Shown: positions 8,952 to 16,273 of the stretch, in pieces
Numbering within the stretch: position 1 is the stretch's first letter
How the letters are laid out: the number at the start of each line of letters is the position of its first letter
From: an uncultured Faecalibacterium sp.
GTDB taxonomy: Bacteria > Bacillota > Clostridia > Oscillospirales > Ruminococcaceae
NCBI GenBank assembly: GCA_934518555.1
Contig: CAKSXW010000013.1
Coordinates: forward strand, 1 to 39,012
DNA: 39,012 nucleotides
Direction: 5' to 3'
Position numbers and translations under genes: made by a program
Notes under the pieces: model-generated
Told to the model about the DNA's origin: nothing
What the model saw: the letters and a program-made list of their open reading frames with translations, nothing else
The model's database searches: none

Positions 8952-8975
8952 CCTTTGCAAAGGAGTGGAATGCAA

Positions 8976-10439
8976 ATGCAGCAGTTGTCCCCCTCACTGG
9001 CAGAAAACCTCCGGGCCCTGAAGGCCCGGTTTGGTGCCTCTGCCGATTATTATGCCAAAGAAATCTCCATTTATCATTGCAAGGGGTGTCTGGTCCTCTT
9101 TGACGGCATGGCCAGCCTGGATTCCCTCTGGGCTTTGCTGCTGGATACCGCCAGCCGACAGGCTCCCCCTGGGGCGGCTCCGGCAGCAACGGGGGATGGG
9201 CAGGCTGTTTTTGAGATGATCCAATACGGTTCCGCATTTCCGGCCGAAAGCACCCCGGTGGAGGACCTGCCGGACCTGGTGCGGCGCATCACAGCCGGCA
9301 TGGCGGTGCTGCTGCTGGATGGCTGCCCCAAAGGCATCGCCTTTTCGGTGCAGGGGCTCAAATTCCGCTCCGTGGACCAGCCGGCAGGGGAAGGGGAGCT
9401 TCGGGGCTCCCGGGAAGGCTTTGCCGACCTGCTGCGAGTGAACCTGAGCTTGCTGCGGCGGCTGGTCCGCACCCAGGACCTGGTGCAGGAGGTGGCCCAG
9501 GCCAACACCGCAGCCGGGACAGAGTACGCCCTCTGCTATTGCAAAACCAAGGCGGACCCGGCCATGGTCCGGCAGGTACGGCAGCTTTTGGCTGCTGCCC
9601 GGCCGGAGCTTTTGCTGGATTCCAGCTACTTTATGCCCTGGCTGCTGCCCACCCGGCTGCGGCTGTTTACCCCGGTGCGCTATACCGAACGCCCGGCGGT
9701 GGCCTGCGCCAAGCTCTGTGAGGGCAAACTTGTGGTGCTGGTGAATGGCAGCCCCTCAGCCATGGTGCTTCCGGCCCTGTTCCGTGAAAACTTTGAGTGC
9801 CTGGACGACTACGCCTCCACGGCAGCTTTTTCCTCCTTTTTGCGGCTGCTGCGGTATGGGGCCTTCTGGCTCACGGTGTTTCTGCCGGGGGCCTTTGTAT
9901 GCCTGGCCGTCTACCTGCCGGAGCTGATCCCACCCCAGCTGCTGTACAAGATCGAGGCGGCAGAAAAGGCCACCCCGCTGCCGCTGTTTGGGGAAATGCT
10001 GCTGGTGATCCTGCTGCTGGAGATCATCCGGGAGGCCGGGCTGCGGATGCCCCAGTCCCTGGGCCACTCTGTAAGCCTGGTGGCGGCCCTGATCCTGGGG
10101 GATGCCGCCATTGCCACCGGCCTCATGAGCACCCCGGTGATCTTTGTGGCCAGCATCACCTCCATAGCGGTGTTCGTGACGCCGCCGCTGTATGAGACCG
10201 CCACCCTGCTGCGGATCGGGGTGGTGCTGGCAGCAGGGCTGGGGGGACCTGCCGGGCTGGCCGGGGCCTTTTTTGCGGTGCTTCTGAGCCTTTCCGGCAC
10301 CGGGATGCTGGGGGTGCCCTACCTGGGCTCTCGTGCCCTCGGGCAGCCCTTGGCAGAGGACGGGGTCATCCGCCGCAATTACAGGCAGCTTTCCCAAAAG
10401 GAGTTCAACATCTGGCAGAAACGGAGGCCCGGCCCATGA
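8976..10439 (+). CDS. Spore germination protein, GerAA/SpoVAF family
   Basis: A-subunit of a germinant receptor, expected in the inner spore membrane. About 280 residues of soluble N-terminal domain are followed by a membrane domain with the family's conserved segments, including LRYGAFWLTVFLPGAFV, LLLEIIREAGLRMPQSLG and SLVAALILGDAAIATGLMS. Length (487 residues from this start) is normal. AAAGGAG (8959-8965) lies 10 bases before ATG 8976; ATG 8970 is in frame but only four bases from it, and GTG 8940 lies upstream of the predicted transcript start. It overlaps the next gene by 4 bp (ATGA). The family call is firm; which germinant it responds to cannot be told. Confidence 0.9.
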   Translation: MQQLSPSLAENLRALKARFGASADYYAKEISIYHCKGCLVLFDGMASLDSLWALLLDTASRQAPPGAAPAATGDGQAVFEMIQYGSAFPAESTPVEDLPDLVRRITAGMAVLLLDGCPKGIAFSVQGLKFRSVDQPAGEGELRGSREGFADLLRVNLSLLRRLVRTQDLVQEVAQANTAAGTEYALCYCKTKADPAMVRQVRQLLAAARPELLLDSSYFMPWLLPTRLRLFTPVRYTERPAVACAKLCEGKLVVLVNGSPSAMVLPALFRENFECLDDYASTAAFSSFLRLLRYGAFWLTVFLPGAFVCLAVYLPELIPPQLLYKIEAAEKATPLPLFGEMLLVILLLEIIREAGLRMPQSLGHSVSLVAALILGDAAIATGLMSTPVIFVASITSIAVFVTPPLYETATLLRIGVVLAAGLGGPAGLAGAFFAVLLSLSGTGMLGVPYLGSRALGQPLAEDGVIRRNYRQLSQKEFNIWQKRRPGP

Positions 10440-11224
10440 AGGCAGCTTCTCACAGCTTTTCTTTTTCCGCAGTGGCCCTCAGTGTAGGCACCGCCGCCCT
10501 GGCAGAGGCATTGCCCACCGGAGCCTCTCCCCGGGCCCTTGTGTGGCAGGAGCTATTATTTGCCGGGGCTCTGACTGCCCTCTCTGCCGGGGCCGGGCAG
10601 CTGCTGCCCCGGCTCTCCCGGGCCCCCAAAAAGGTCGTGGCAGTGCTGCTGCAGCTGTGGCTGGCGGCAGAGCTGGTGCAAACAGCCTGCCGTGCTCTGG
10701 CTCTTTGCCGCCAGGAATTTTCCTCCCTGGCACTGCTGGGCTTTTTGCCCCTGCTGCTCTGGGCCGGGTGGCGCAGGGCGCCGGAGGATTGGACCGCCCC
10801 GGCCCAGGTGCTTTGGTGGCTGGCGGCGTTGGGCGGCGTGGTGTGCCTGGCTGGCCTCTATGGACAGATGGGCTGGCCCCGGCTCCTGGCCTGGAAGCAA
10901 GCCCCAAAAAGGCCCTTCACGGTGCCGGTGTATGCAGAGTACGCCGCCTGGCCCCTGCTGTGCCGGTCGGCAGGGCCCAGGGGAGCTACGCTGCCGCTGC
11001 TCACCGGAGCTCTGCAGACCGGGGCGGCCTTGGCCCTGGTGCTGGTGTTTGGCCGGGACTACCCGGCCCGGGAGCTGTTGCGTGCCTGGAGCGTGGGGGG
11101 CTTTTCCCGGTTGGACGCCGCTTTGCTGCTGCTGTGGCTCACCTGTGCACTGTTCCGCATGGGGCTGTTGACCACGGCCCTCCGGGCATTGGGCGGCTCC
11201 GGGCTGCGAAAGGAGAGTCTATGA
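10436..11224 (+). CDS. Probable GerAB-type germination membrane protein, short
   Basis: A 262-residue, very hydrophobic protein with roughly seven membrane segments (for example residues 37-58, 64-85, 94-110, 120-140, 182-203 and 220-243). It is identified as the GerAB subunit mainly by its place between GerAA-like and GerAC-like genes, joined to both by 4-bp ATGA overlaps, and by its membrane profile. GerAB proteins belong to the amino acid/polyamine/organocation transporter superfamily and usually have about 365 residues and ten helices, so this one is about 100 residues short. I cannot point to a conserved ligand-binding motif. It may be a reduced or highly divergent B-subunit. Confidence 0.55.
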   Translation: MKAASHSFSFSAVALSVGTAALAEALPTGASPRALVWQELLFAGALTALSAGAGQLLPRLSRAPKKVVAVLLQLWLAAELVQTACRALALCRQEFSSLALLGFLPLLLWAGWRRAPEDWTAPAQVLWWLAALGGVVCLAGLYGQMGWPRLLAWKQAPKRPFTVPVYAEYAAWPLLCRSAGPRGATLPLLTGALQTGAALALVLVFGRDYPARELLRAWSVGGFSRLDAALLLLWLTCALFRMGLLTTALRALGGSGLRKESL

Positions 11225-12186
11225 AAAAAACTCCCCTGTGGGCAGGGCTTTTGCTGGCCGGGTGGTGTCTGCTGTTTCTCCGCTGCGACACCACAGAAAA
11301 AAGCATGGTCCGGGCCGTTTATCTAGCCCAGCAGGGGCAGCTGTGGACCATGGGGCTGGTATACCAGGCCCCGGAAGCTGCCGCCGATGCTTCGGAGGCC
11401 TCTGGGGCCTTACGGGCTGTGGGGGGCACCGGCCCCACCCTGGAATTGGCCCGGGCTGGGGCAGAAAAAGCGTTGCCCCAAGCGGCAGATTACCGGCTCT
11501 GCGATTATGTGCTGTTCCCGGCAGATACCCCGGCCCAGACCCTGACAGCCTATGAATCCTTGGTGCTGCGGCGACGCTGCGGCCGTACCGCCGCCAGGGC
11601 TTTTGGCGCAGAATTTACCTGGTCGGAATTCCTGGCAGCATGGGAAGAAAACCAGCAGCTGCCGGATAAACTCCTGGAGAAACTCAAAGGCTCTTTCAAG
11701 GCGGCTCCCCATCTCTACGCCCTCCAAAGCCCGGCACTGCTGCCCCTGCTGGCCCTGGAGGATGGCCAATGCCAGGTCCGGCCTGCCGGGGTATTCCGCA
11801 CGGCGGCAAACAGCTGGGCTCTGTCTGCGGAGCAAGCAGAGGCGGTGCGGCTGCTGACAGGGGCAGGGGACAGCTGGACCTTTTGGCTGGAGGGAGAGCC
11901 GTTCACCCTCCGGCGGTGCACCGTCTCCGTGGCCGTGCAGGGGCAGACAGTGCACCTTCGGCTGGACTGCCAAAGAGGCTACGGCTCCCCACAGCCGGGG
12001 CCGGCCCAGCGGCAGCAGCTGGCAGAACTTTGTGCTCAGACCGTGGAACAGCTTTGGAAACAAGGGGTAGACCTGCTGTGCCTCCAGCAGCGAGAGGCTT
12101 TGCAAGAGGGTCCCACCGGGGCACGGGCACCAACAAAAAACGCCTGCCCACAATTGCAGGCAGACGTTCGGTTTTTGGGAATGTGA
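11221..12186 (+). CDS. Probable GerAC-type germination protein
   Basis: Third gene of the gerA-type operon, 321 residues, starting inside the preceding stop (ATGA). The N-terminus has a basic MKK and a hydrophobic stretch (about 6-20) followed by Cys22, as expected of the GerAC lipoprotein. However the residues before the cysteine are FLR, not a standard lipobox, so lipidation is doubtful. The rest is a soluble domain without an enzyme motif that I recognise. GerAC proteins are usually about 370 residues. The frame is open for 888 bases upstream, but that part lies over gerAA and the gerAB-like gene. The 3' end of the coding region contains the hairpin that terminates the convergent kinase operon. 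Assignment rests on context plus N-terminal layout. Confidence 0.6.
   Translation: MKKTPLWAGLLLAGWCLLFLRCDTTEKSMVRAVYLAQQGQLWTMGLVYQAPEAAADASEASGALRAVGGTGPTLELARAGAEKALPQAADYRLCDYVLFPADTPAQTLTAYESLVLRRRCGRTAARAFGAEFTWSEFLAAWEENQQLPDKLLEKLKGSFKAAPHLYALQSPALLPLLALEDGQCQVRPAGVFRTAANSWALSAEQAEAVRLLTGAGDSWTFWLEGEPFTLRRCTVSVAVQGQTVHLRLDCQRGYGSPQPGPAQRQQLAELCAQTVEQLWKQGVDLLCLQQREALQEGPTGARAPTKNACPQLQADVRFLGM
12135..12168 (-). terminator. Terminator of the kinase operon inside the gerAC-like gene
   Basis: On the minus strand AACGTCTGCC and GGCAGGCGTT pair through ten base pairs (one G-U) around a 10-nt loop and are followed by TTTT, then GTTG. The element ends transcription of the kinase gene whose stop is at 12195, and lies wholly within the last 20 codons of the convergent gerAC-like gene. 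On the plus strand the stem has one C-A mismatch and a nearby GTTTTT, so it may also work weakly that way. Confidence 0.75.
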
Positions 12187-12194
12187 ACAAACGC

Positions 12195-13544
12195 TCAGTG
12201 AGCCGTGGGGAAGGTGACGGTAATGGTGGTACCCTGGTCCACCTGGCTTTCCAGCTTGATCCGAGCATTGTGGAGCCGGGCAATGTGCTTGACGATGGCC
12301 AGGCCCAGGCCTGTGCCGCCAGTGGCCTTGCTGCGGCTCTTATCCACCCGATAAAACCGCTCAAACACGCTGGATTGTGCCTCCCGGGGGATGCCGATGC
12401 CGTTGTCGGCCACCGTAAGGGTGCAGTGGCCGTCTCGCAGGCAGGCTGTGGTGATCTGCACCTTGCCGCCGGGGCGGTTGTAGCGGATGGCGTTATCGCA
12501 CAGGTTCTGGCACAGCTCATCCAGCAGGCCCCGGTTGCCTTGGACCAGAGCACTTTCGCCCAGGTAATTCAGGGTGACATAGGCGTGCCGGGCATTCAGC
12601 TTTTGACGCTCCACGCAGTCCCGGGCCACATCCAGCAGGTCCACCACCTCCATATCCGGTGCAGAGGAGGTCTCGGCTGCACTGTCCAGATGGGACAGCT
12701 GCAGGATATCGTTCACTAGCTGGATCATGCGAGTGGCCTCGCCGTGGATCTTTCCGGCAAAGCCCGGGATGTCCGCAGGCTTTGCCATGCCGGTCTCAAT
12801 AAGCTCTGCATAGCCGGAAATGCTGGTAAGGGGGGTCTTGAGTTCGTGGCTCACATTGGCTGTAAATTCCTGCCGCATCTTCTCGTTGTTCTCTCGCAGA
12901 ATGCGGTCGGCATGGATGCTCTCAGCAAAGGGGATCAGCTCTTTGTAGGGCACCTTCTCCTGGATATGATCCAGGTCCTCGGTCATCCGCAGCACCGGCT
13001 GCACCAGAGCCCGGGTCAGCAAGCCGGAAAGCACAGCGGCTGCCAGCATCAGGGCAACACAACTCAGCACAATGGCAGGCAGGGTGTCGTCATACACGGA
13101 CCAAATGGTCTGTGCATCCTGGGCCACACGGAGGATGTCGCCGCCAGGCAGCAGAATGGCATAGTAATAGGTCTCGTAGCCTAAGGTCTGGGAGTCCCGG
13201 ATGTCTTTGCCCACGTTCTTTTCCATGGCCTGCTGGATCTCCGGGCGAGAAAGGTGGTTTTCCATAGGCTGATCGGTGGCAGATTCAAACAGCACCTCGC
13301 CGCTTTGGGAGATCAGGGTGATCCGGAGGTCTCCTGACACAAAGGCAGAGAGCTGCTGTGGGTCCTCTGTAAGGGCGTACCCTGCCTGTACCAGCTTTGT
13401 CTCTTGCTCCAGGCCGTCCCAGGCCTGCCGGGTAAAGGCCTTGTGAAAAACAAAAATGCACAGTGCAGCGGTGAATATCAGACCCAGAAAGCCCATGAGA
13501 AACAGTCGGTAGCTGATCTTTTCTTCCATGCTGCGGATCTTCAT
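12195..13544 (-). CDS. Two-component sensor histidine kinase, PhoR-like
   Basis: Membrane sensor kinase of 449 residues. A first transmembrane helix (about 13-34) and a second (about 155-178) enclose an extracytoplasmic sensor region of about 120 residues. A short linker leads to the phosphoacceptor helix with FTANVSHELKTPLTSISGYAE (His in SHELKTP, near residue 240) and the ATPase domain with N box LCDNAIRYN, G1 VADNGIGIP, F box FERFYRVDKSRS and G2 GTGLGLAIVKH. It starts inside the stop of the response regulator (4-bp overlap), with GAGGAGG ten bases upstream; an internal ATG 15 bases later is a less likely start. Operon context with a phosphate transporter and Pho-box-like repeats suggests phosphate sensing; this is inference. 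Confidence 0.93.
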   Translation of the reverse strand: MKIRSMEEKISYRLFLMGFLGLIFTAALCIFVFHKAFTRQAWDGLEQETKLVQAGYALTEDPQQLSAFVSGDLRITLISQSGEVLFESATDQPMENHLSRPEIQQAMEKNVGKDIRDSQTLGYETYYYAILLPGGDILRVAQDAQTIWSVYDDTLPAIVLSCVALMLAAAVLSGLLTRALVQPVLRMTEDLDHIQEKVPYKELIPFAESIHADRILRENNEKMRQEFTANVSHELKTPLTSISGYAELIETGMAKPADIPGFAGKIHGEATRMIQLVNDILQLSHLDSAAETSSAPDMEVVDLLDVARDCVERQKLNARHAYVTLNYLGESALVQGNRGLLDELCQNLCDNAIRYNRPGGKVQITTACLRDGHCTLTVADNGIGIPREAQSSVFERFYRVDKSRSKATGGTGLGLAIVKHIARLHNARIKLESQVDQGTTITVTFPTAH

Positions 13545-14230
13545 TCTTCTTCAGCCTCCTCGTCATCAGCCAGCTTATAGCCCACCTTGCGGACAGTGCC
13601 AATGTAGCGGCCAGCCTCTCCCAGCTTTTTACGCAGGGTGCGGATGTGCATATCCACCGTGCGGCTCTCCACCGAGATATCGGTGCCCCACACCACCTGC
13701 AGGATGGTCTCCCGGGTCACCACCAGGTTGGCGTTTTCCAGCAGCAGCCGCAGCAGGCTGTACTCCTTGTAGGTCAGCTCCACCGGAACATTGTTCACGG
13801 TAACACTGTGCCGGGCATTGTCCAAAAGGATCTCGTGGAAGCTCAGCACATTGGGCCGGGCCTCCGGAGCCGACCGCCGCAAAGCAGCCCGGACCCGGCT
13901 GAGAAACTCCATGATGCCAAAGGGCTTGGAAATGTAATCATCCGCACCGCAGTCCAGCCCTCGCACCGTATCCAGCTCGCTGGATTTGGCGGTGACCATG
14001 ATAACAGGCAGCCGATGCAGGGAAGGGGTGTTCCGCAGCTTTTTCAGGATAGAGAACCCATCCTCCCCGGGCAGCATCACGTCCAGGATCACCAGCTCCG
14101 GTGCCTCGGTTCGCATAGCCTGCCAGAAGGGTTCTGAGCTGGCAAAACTGGCCACCTGATAGCCGTTGGACTGCAAAGCATACTGTTCCAGCTCACGGAT
14201 AGCGTCGTCATCTTCCACGATATAGATCAT
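13541..14230 (-). CDS. OmpR/PhoB-family response regulator
   Basis: A 229-residue DNA-binding response regulator. The receiver domain has the acidic pocket EDDD at residues 6-9, the phosphoacceptor Asp in LVILDVMLPG (near residue 52), Thr in VIMVTAKS and Lys in YISKPFG. The C-terminal winged helix (about 130-225) has the PhoB/OmpR layout with ELTYKEYSLLRLL and VDMHIRTLRKKLGE. Its ATG lies in the stop of the transporter gene and its own stop overlaps the kinase start, so all three proteins are made from one coupled transcript. The neighbouring Na/Pi transporter and the repeats upstream of it make a PhoP/PhoB-like role plausible. Confidence 0.95.
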   Translation of the reverse strand: MIYIVEDDDAIRELEQYALQSNGYQVASFASSEPFWQAMRTEAPELVILDVMLPGEDGFSILKKLRNTPSLHRLPVIMVTAKSSELDTVRGLDCGADDYISKPFGIMEFLSRVRAALRRSAPEARPNVLSFHEILLDNARHSVTVNNVPVELTYKEYSLLRLLLENANLVVTRETILQVVWGTDISVESRTVDMHIRTLRKKLGEAGRYIGTVRKVGYKLADDEEAEEE

Positions 14231-16011
14231 TTGTCAAAATCCTCCGTTTGGGTCTCCGGGAACAGATACCGCTCACGGTATTTGTCCAGACGGCGATGGA
14301 ATTCTTCGCTCTCTTTGGTGTCGTTGCCATGGCGCAGGTCGTTGAGATAGGCGTGGGTGTCAAAGCTGTCCTGGGCCACCTCGATCTGCGCCACAGCCAC
14401 GTTGCTGCAATGGTCGCAGACACGCTCGTAGTTGGTGAGCAGATCGTCCAGCACAAAGCCGTATTCAATGGAACAGTTGCCAGCCTGCAGCCGGGCAATG
14501 TGGTGGGCTTTGATGGCACGCACCAGCTCGTTGACCACAGCCTCCAGGGGCTCTACCTTACTGGCCAGGTGCAGGTCCCCTTTACGAAAGGCCTCGGTGG
14601 TGCGGTTCAGCATATCCTGCACCGCATCTTCCAGCACCTGCAACTCCTCCCGGGCATCCCGGGAGAAGGCGATGTCCTTTTGGTGCATCTCCTCTGCGGA
14701 TTCCAGCAGGTTCACCGAATGGTCACTGATGCGCTCAAAATCGCTGATGGTGTGCAGCAGGGTGTTGACACTCTGACTGTCGGCGTGGCTCAGTTCCCGG
14801 GCCGACAGCTTTACCAGGTAGGTGCCCAGGGCGTCCTCGTAGTGGTCCACGGTGCTTTCTTCCTCCCGCACCTTCTGGGCCAGCTCGTCGTTCCAGTTGT
14901 GGGTCAGGCTCATGGCCTGCACCACGCCCACCCGTGCCAGTTCTGCCATGTCGGCGGTGGCACTGCGAGCACGCTCCACGGCCACAGCCGGGGTGTTCAG
15001 CAGACGTTCGTCCAGCAGGGCAAACCGCTCTTTTTCCGGGGAATCGGGGATGGTCAGGATGGCCAGCTTTTCCAGCCCGTTGGCAAAGGGCAGCAGGATC
15101 ACCGTGGCCAGGATGTTGAACACCGAGTGCACCACGGCAATGCCCCAGGCCTCAATAGTGGTATCCACAAAGGTAAAATGGCACAGGGCATCCAAGCCAT
15201 AAAAGCCCATCAGAAAGATGCTGACGCCGATGATATTGAAGTACAAATGCACCATGGCTGCCCGGCGTGCGTTTTTGGTGGCACCCACCGAGGAGATCAG
15301 GGCCGTGACGCAGGTGCCGATGTTCTGGCCCATGATGATGGGAATGGCACTGCCGTAGGTGATCACACCGGTGGCACTGAGGGCCTGCAAAATGCCCACG
15401 CTGGCACTGGAGCTCTGGATGATGCCCGTGACCAGGGCACCCACCAGAACACCCAGCAGAGGGTTGGAAAAGCGGACAAACAGGCTGGTGAACCAGGCTT
15501 CGTCCTGCAGGGGCAGCACCGCATTGGACATGGTGGTCATGCCGGTCATCAGCACCGAAAAGCCGATGAGGATAGTGCCTACGCCTTTTTTCTTTTCACT
15601 CTTACACATATACAGCAAAATACCGATAAATGCAAGCAGGGGGCTGAAAGAAGTGGGCTTCAGCAGCGTGATGAACAGGCTGTCGCCCTGGAGGCCCGAC
15701 AAGCTCAGGATCCAGCTGGTCACCGTGGTGCCCACGTTGCTGCCCATAATGATGCCAATGGCCTGGTGCAGTTCCATGATACCACTGTTGACAAAGCCCA
15801 CCACCATCACCGTGGTGGCACTGGAGCTCTGGATCACAGCAGTTACGCACAGGCCCAGAAAAAAGCCCTTGAGGGGGCTGTCGGTGAGCTTGCTCAGGAT
15901 CTTCTGCAGCTGGCCGCCGGCCTGCTTTTCCAGAGCCTTGCCCATGATGTCCATGCCGAACAAAAACAGGGCCAGGCCTCCCAGAAGCGAAAAAACATTA
16001 AAAATGGTCAT
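14227..16011 (-). CDS. Na/Pi cotransporter family protein with PhoU-like domain
   Basis: Sodium-dependent phosphate transporter of the NptA/PNaS family, 594 residues. The membrane half (1 to about 330) has the two inverted QSSSA repeats that mark the family: VIQSSSATTVMVVGFVNSG near residue 60 and IIQSSSASVGILQALSATG near 195. The cytoplasmic C-terminal half (about 365-580) is a PhoU-like helical domain with two ERxxDH motifs (FERISDHSVNL and YERVCDHCSNV). ATG 16011 is chosen because GAGGAAA precedes it at good spacing; upstream in-frame codons lie in the promoter region. It is first in an operon with a response regulator and kinase, coupled by ATGA overlaps. Transport direction, import or export, cannot be decided from sequence. 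Confidence 0.93.
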   Translation of the reverse strand: MTIFNVFSLLGGLALFLFGMDIMGKALEKQAGGQLQKILSKLTDSPLKGFFLGLCVTAVIQSSSATTVMVVGFVNSGIMELHQAIGIIMGSNVGTTVTSWILSLSGLQGDSLFITLLKPTSFSPLLAFIGILLYMCKSEKKKGVGTILIGFSVLMTGMTTMSNAVLPLQDEAWFTSLFVRFSNPLLGVLVGALVTGIIQSSSASVGILQALSATGVITYGSAIPIIMGQNIGTCVTALISSVGATKNARRAAMVHLYFNIIGVSIFLMGFYGLDALCHFTFVDTTIEAWGIAVVHSVFNILATVILLPFANGLEKLAILTIPDSPEKERFALLDERLLNTPAVAVERARSATADMAELARVGVVQAMSLTHNWNDELAQKVREEESTVDHYEDALGTYLVKLSARELSHADSQSVNTLLHTISDFERISDHSVNLLESAEEMHQKDIAFSRDAREELQVLEDAVQDMLNRTTEAFRKGDLHLASKVEPLEAVVNELVRAIKAHHIARLQAGNCSIEYGFVLDDLLTNYERVCDHCSNVAVAQIEVAQDSFDTHAYLNDLRHGNDTKESEEFHRRLDKYRERYLFPETQTEDFDK

Positions 16012-16055
16012 AGGTGTTTTCCTCACTTTGATTTGACGTGTTTTCTCCTGATGCC

Positions 16056-16117
16056 AGTATAAAAGGACCAATGTAAAATCCGAAACCGAAGAAATGTAAA
16101 ATCCATGTAAATGTAAA
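16056..16117 (-). promoter_or_regulatory. Promoter with Pho-box-like direct repeats upstream of the Na/Pi transporter
   Basis: Read on the minus strand there are four TTTACA hexamers (complement at 16112-16117, 16106-16111, 16095-16100 and 16072-16077). The middle pair is offset by 11 bp and the last pair by 23 bp, about two helical repeats. The last copy ends 10 bp before a TATACT -10 (16056-16061), with no proper -35. Bacillus PhoP sites are TT(A/C/T)ACA repeats with 11-bp periodicity, and in E. coli the Pho box replaces the -35. This supports control by the co-encoded regulator, but is untested. Confidence 0.55.
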
Positions 16118-16184
16118 ATTTTCTGCTAGCCTCACGATGCAGCGCAGCTTTGCGCCGGGGCTGCAAAAAGTTGAGGGCCAAACA

Positions 16185-16213
16185 TTGTAATTAGCCGGGA
16201 TTTCCACTATAAT
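16185..16213 (+). promoter_or_regulatory. Sigma-A-type promoter of the hprK operon
   Basis: TTGTAA (16185-16190), a 17-bp spacer and TATAAT (16208-16213). The predicted start near 16220 gives a leader of about 55 nt and would drive hprK-murB-rapZ-whiA-dnaE. Confidence 0.72.
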
Positions 16214-16273
16214 AAAGAGAAGAATCCTCTGTACGCCGGGCGTGCAGGGCAGAAGGATACAGGAGGAAGCAAA

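Noticed and set aside
10333..11220. N-terminal extension of the gerAC-like protein
   Set aside because: The upstream part of that open frame overlaps gerAA and the gerAB-like gene and is Ala/Gly/Pro-rich without structure; the ATGA junction at 11221 gives a proper signal-like N-terminus.
8884..12186. The gerA/DUF421 region as a mobile island
   Set aside because: No integrase, transposase, att-like repeats, tRNA or compositional break; codon use resembles the spoIIIA genes.
14248..16062. A frame of about 600 codons opposite the Na/Pi transporter
   Set aside because: Antisense shadow; the transporter on the minus strand has family repeats and a PhoU-like domain, while this frame shows none.
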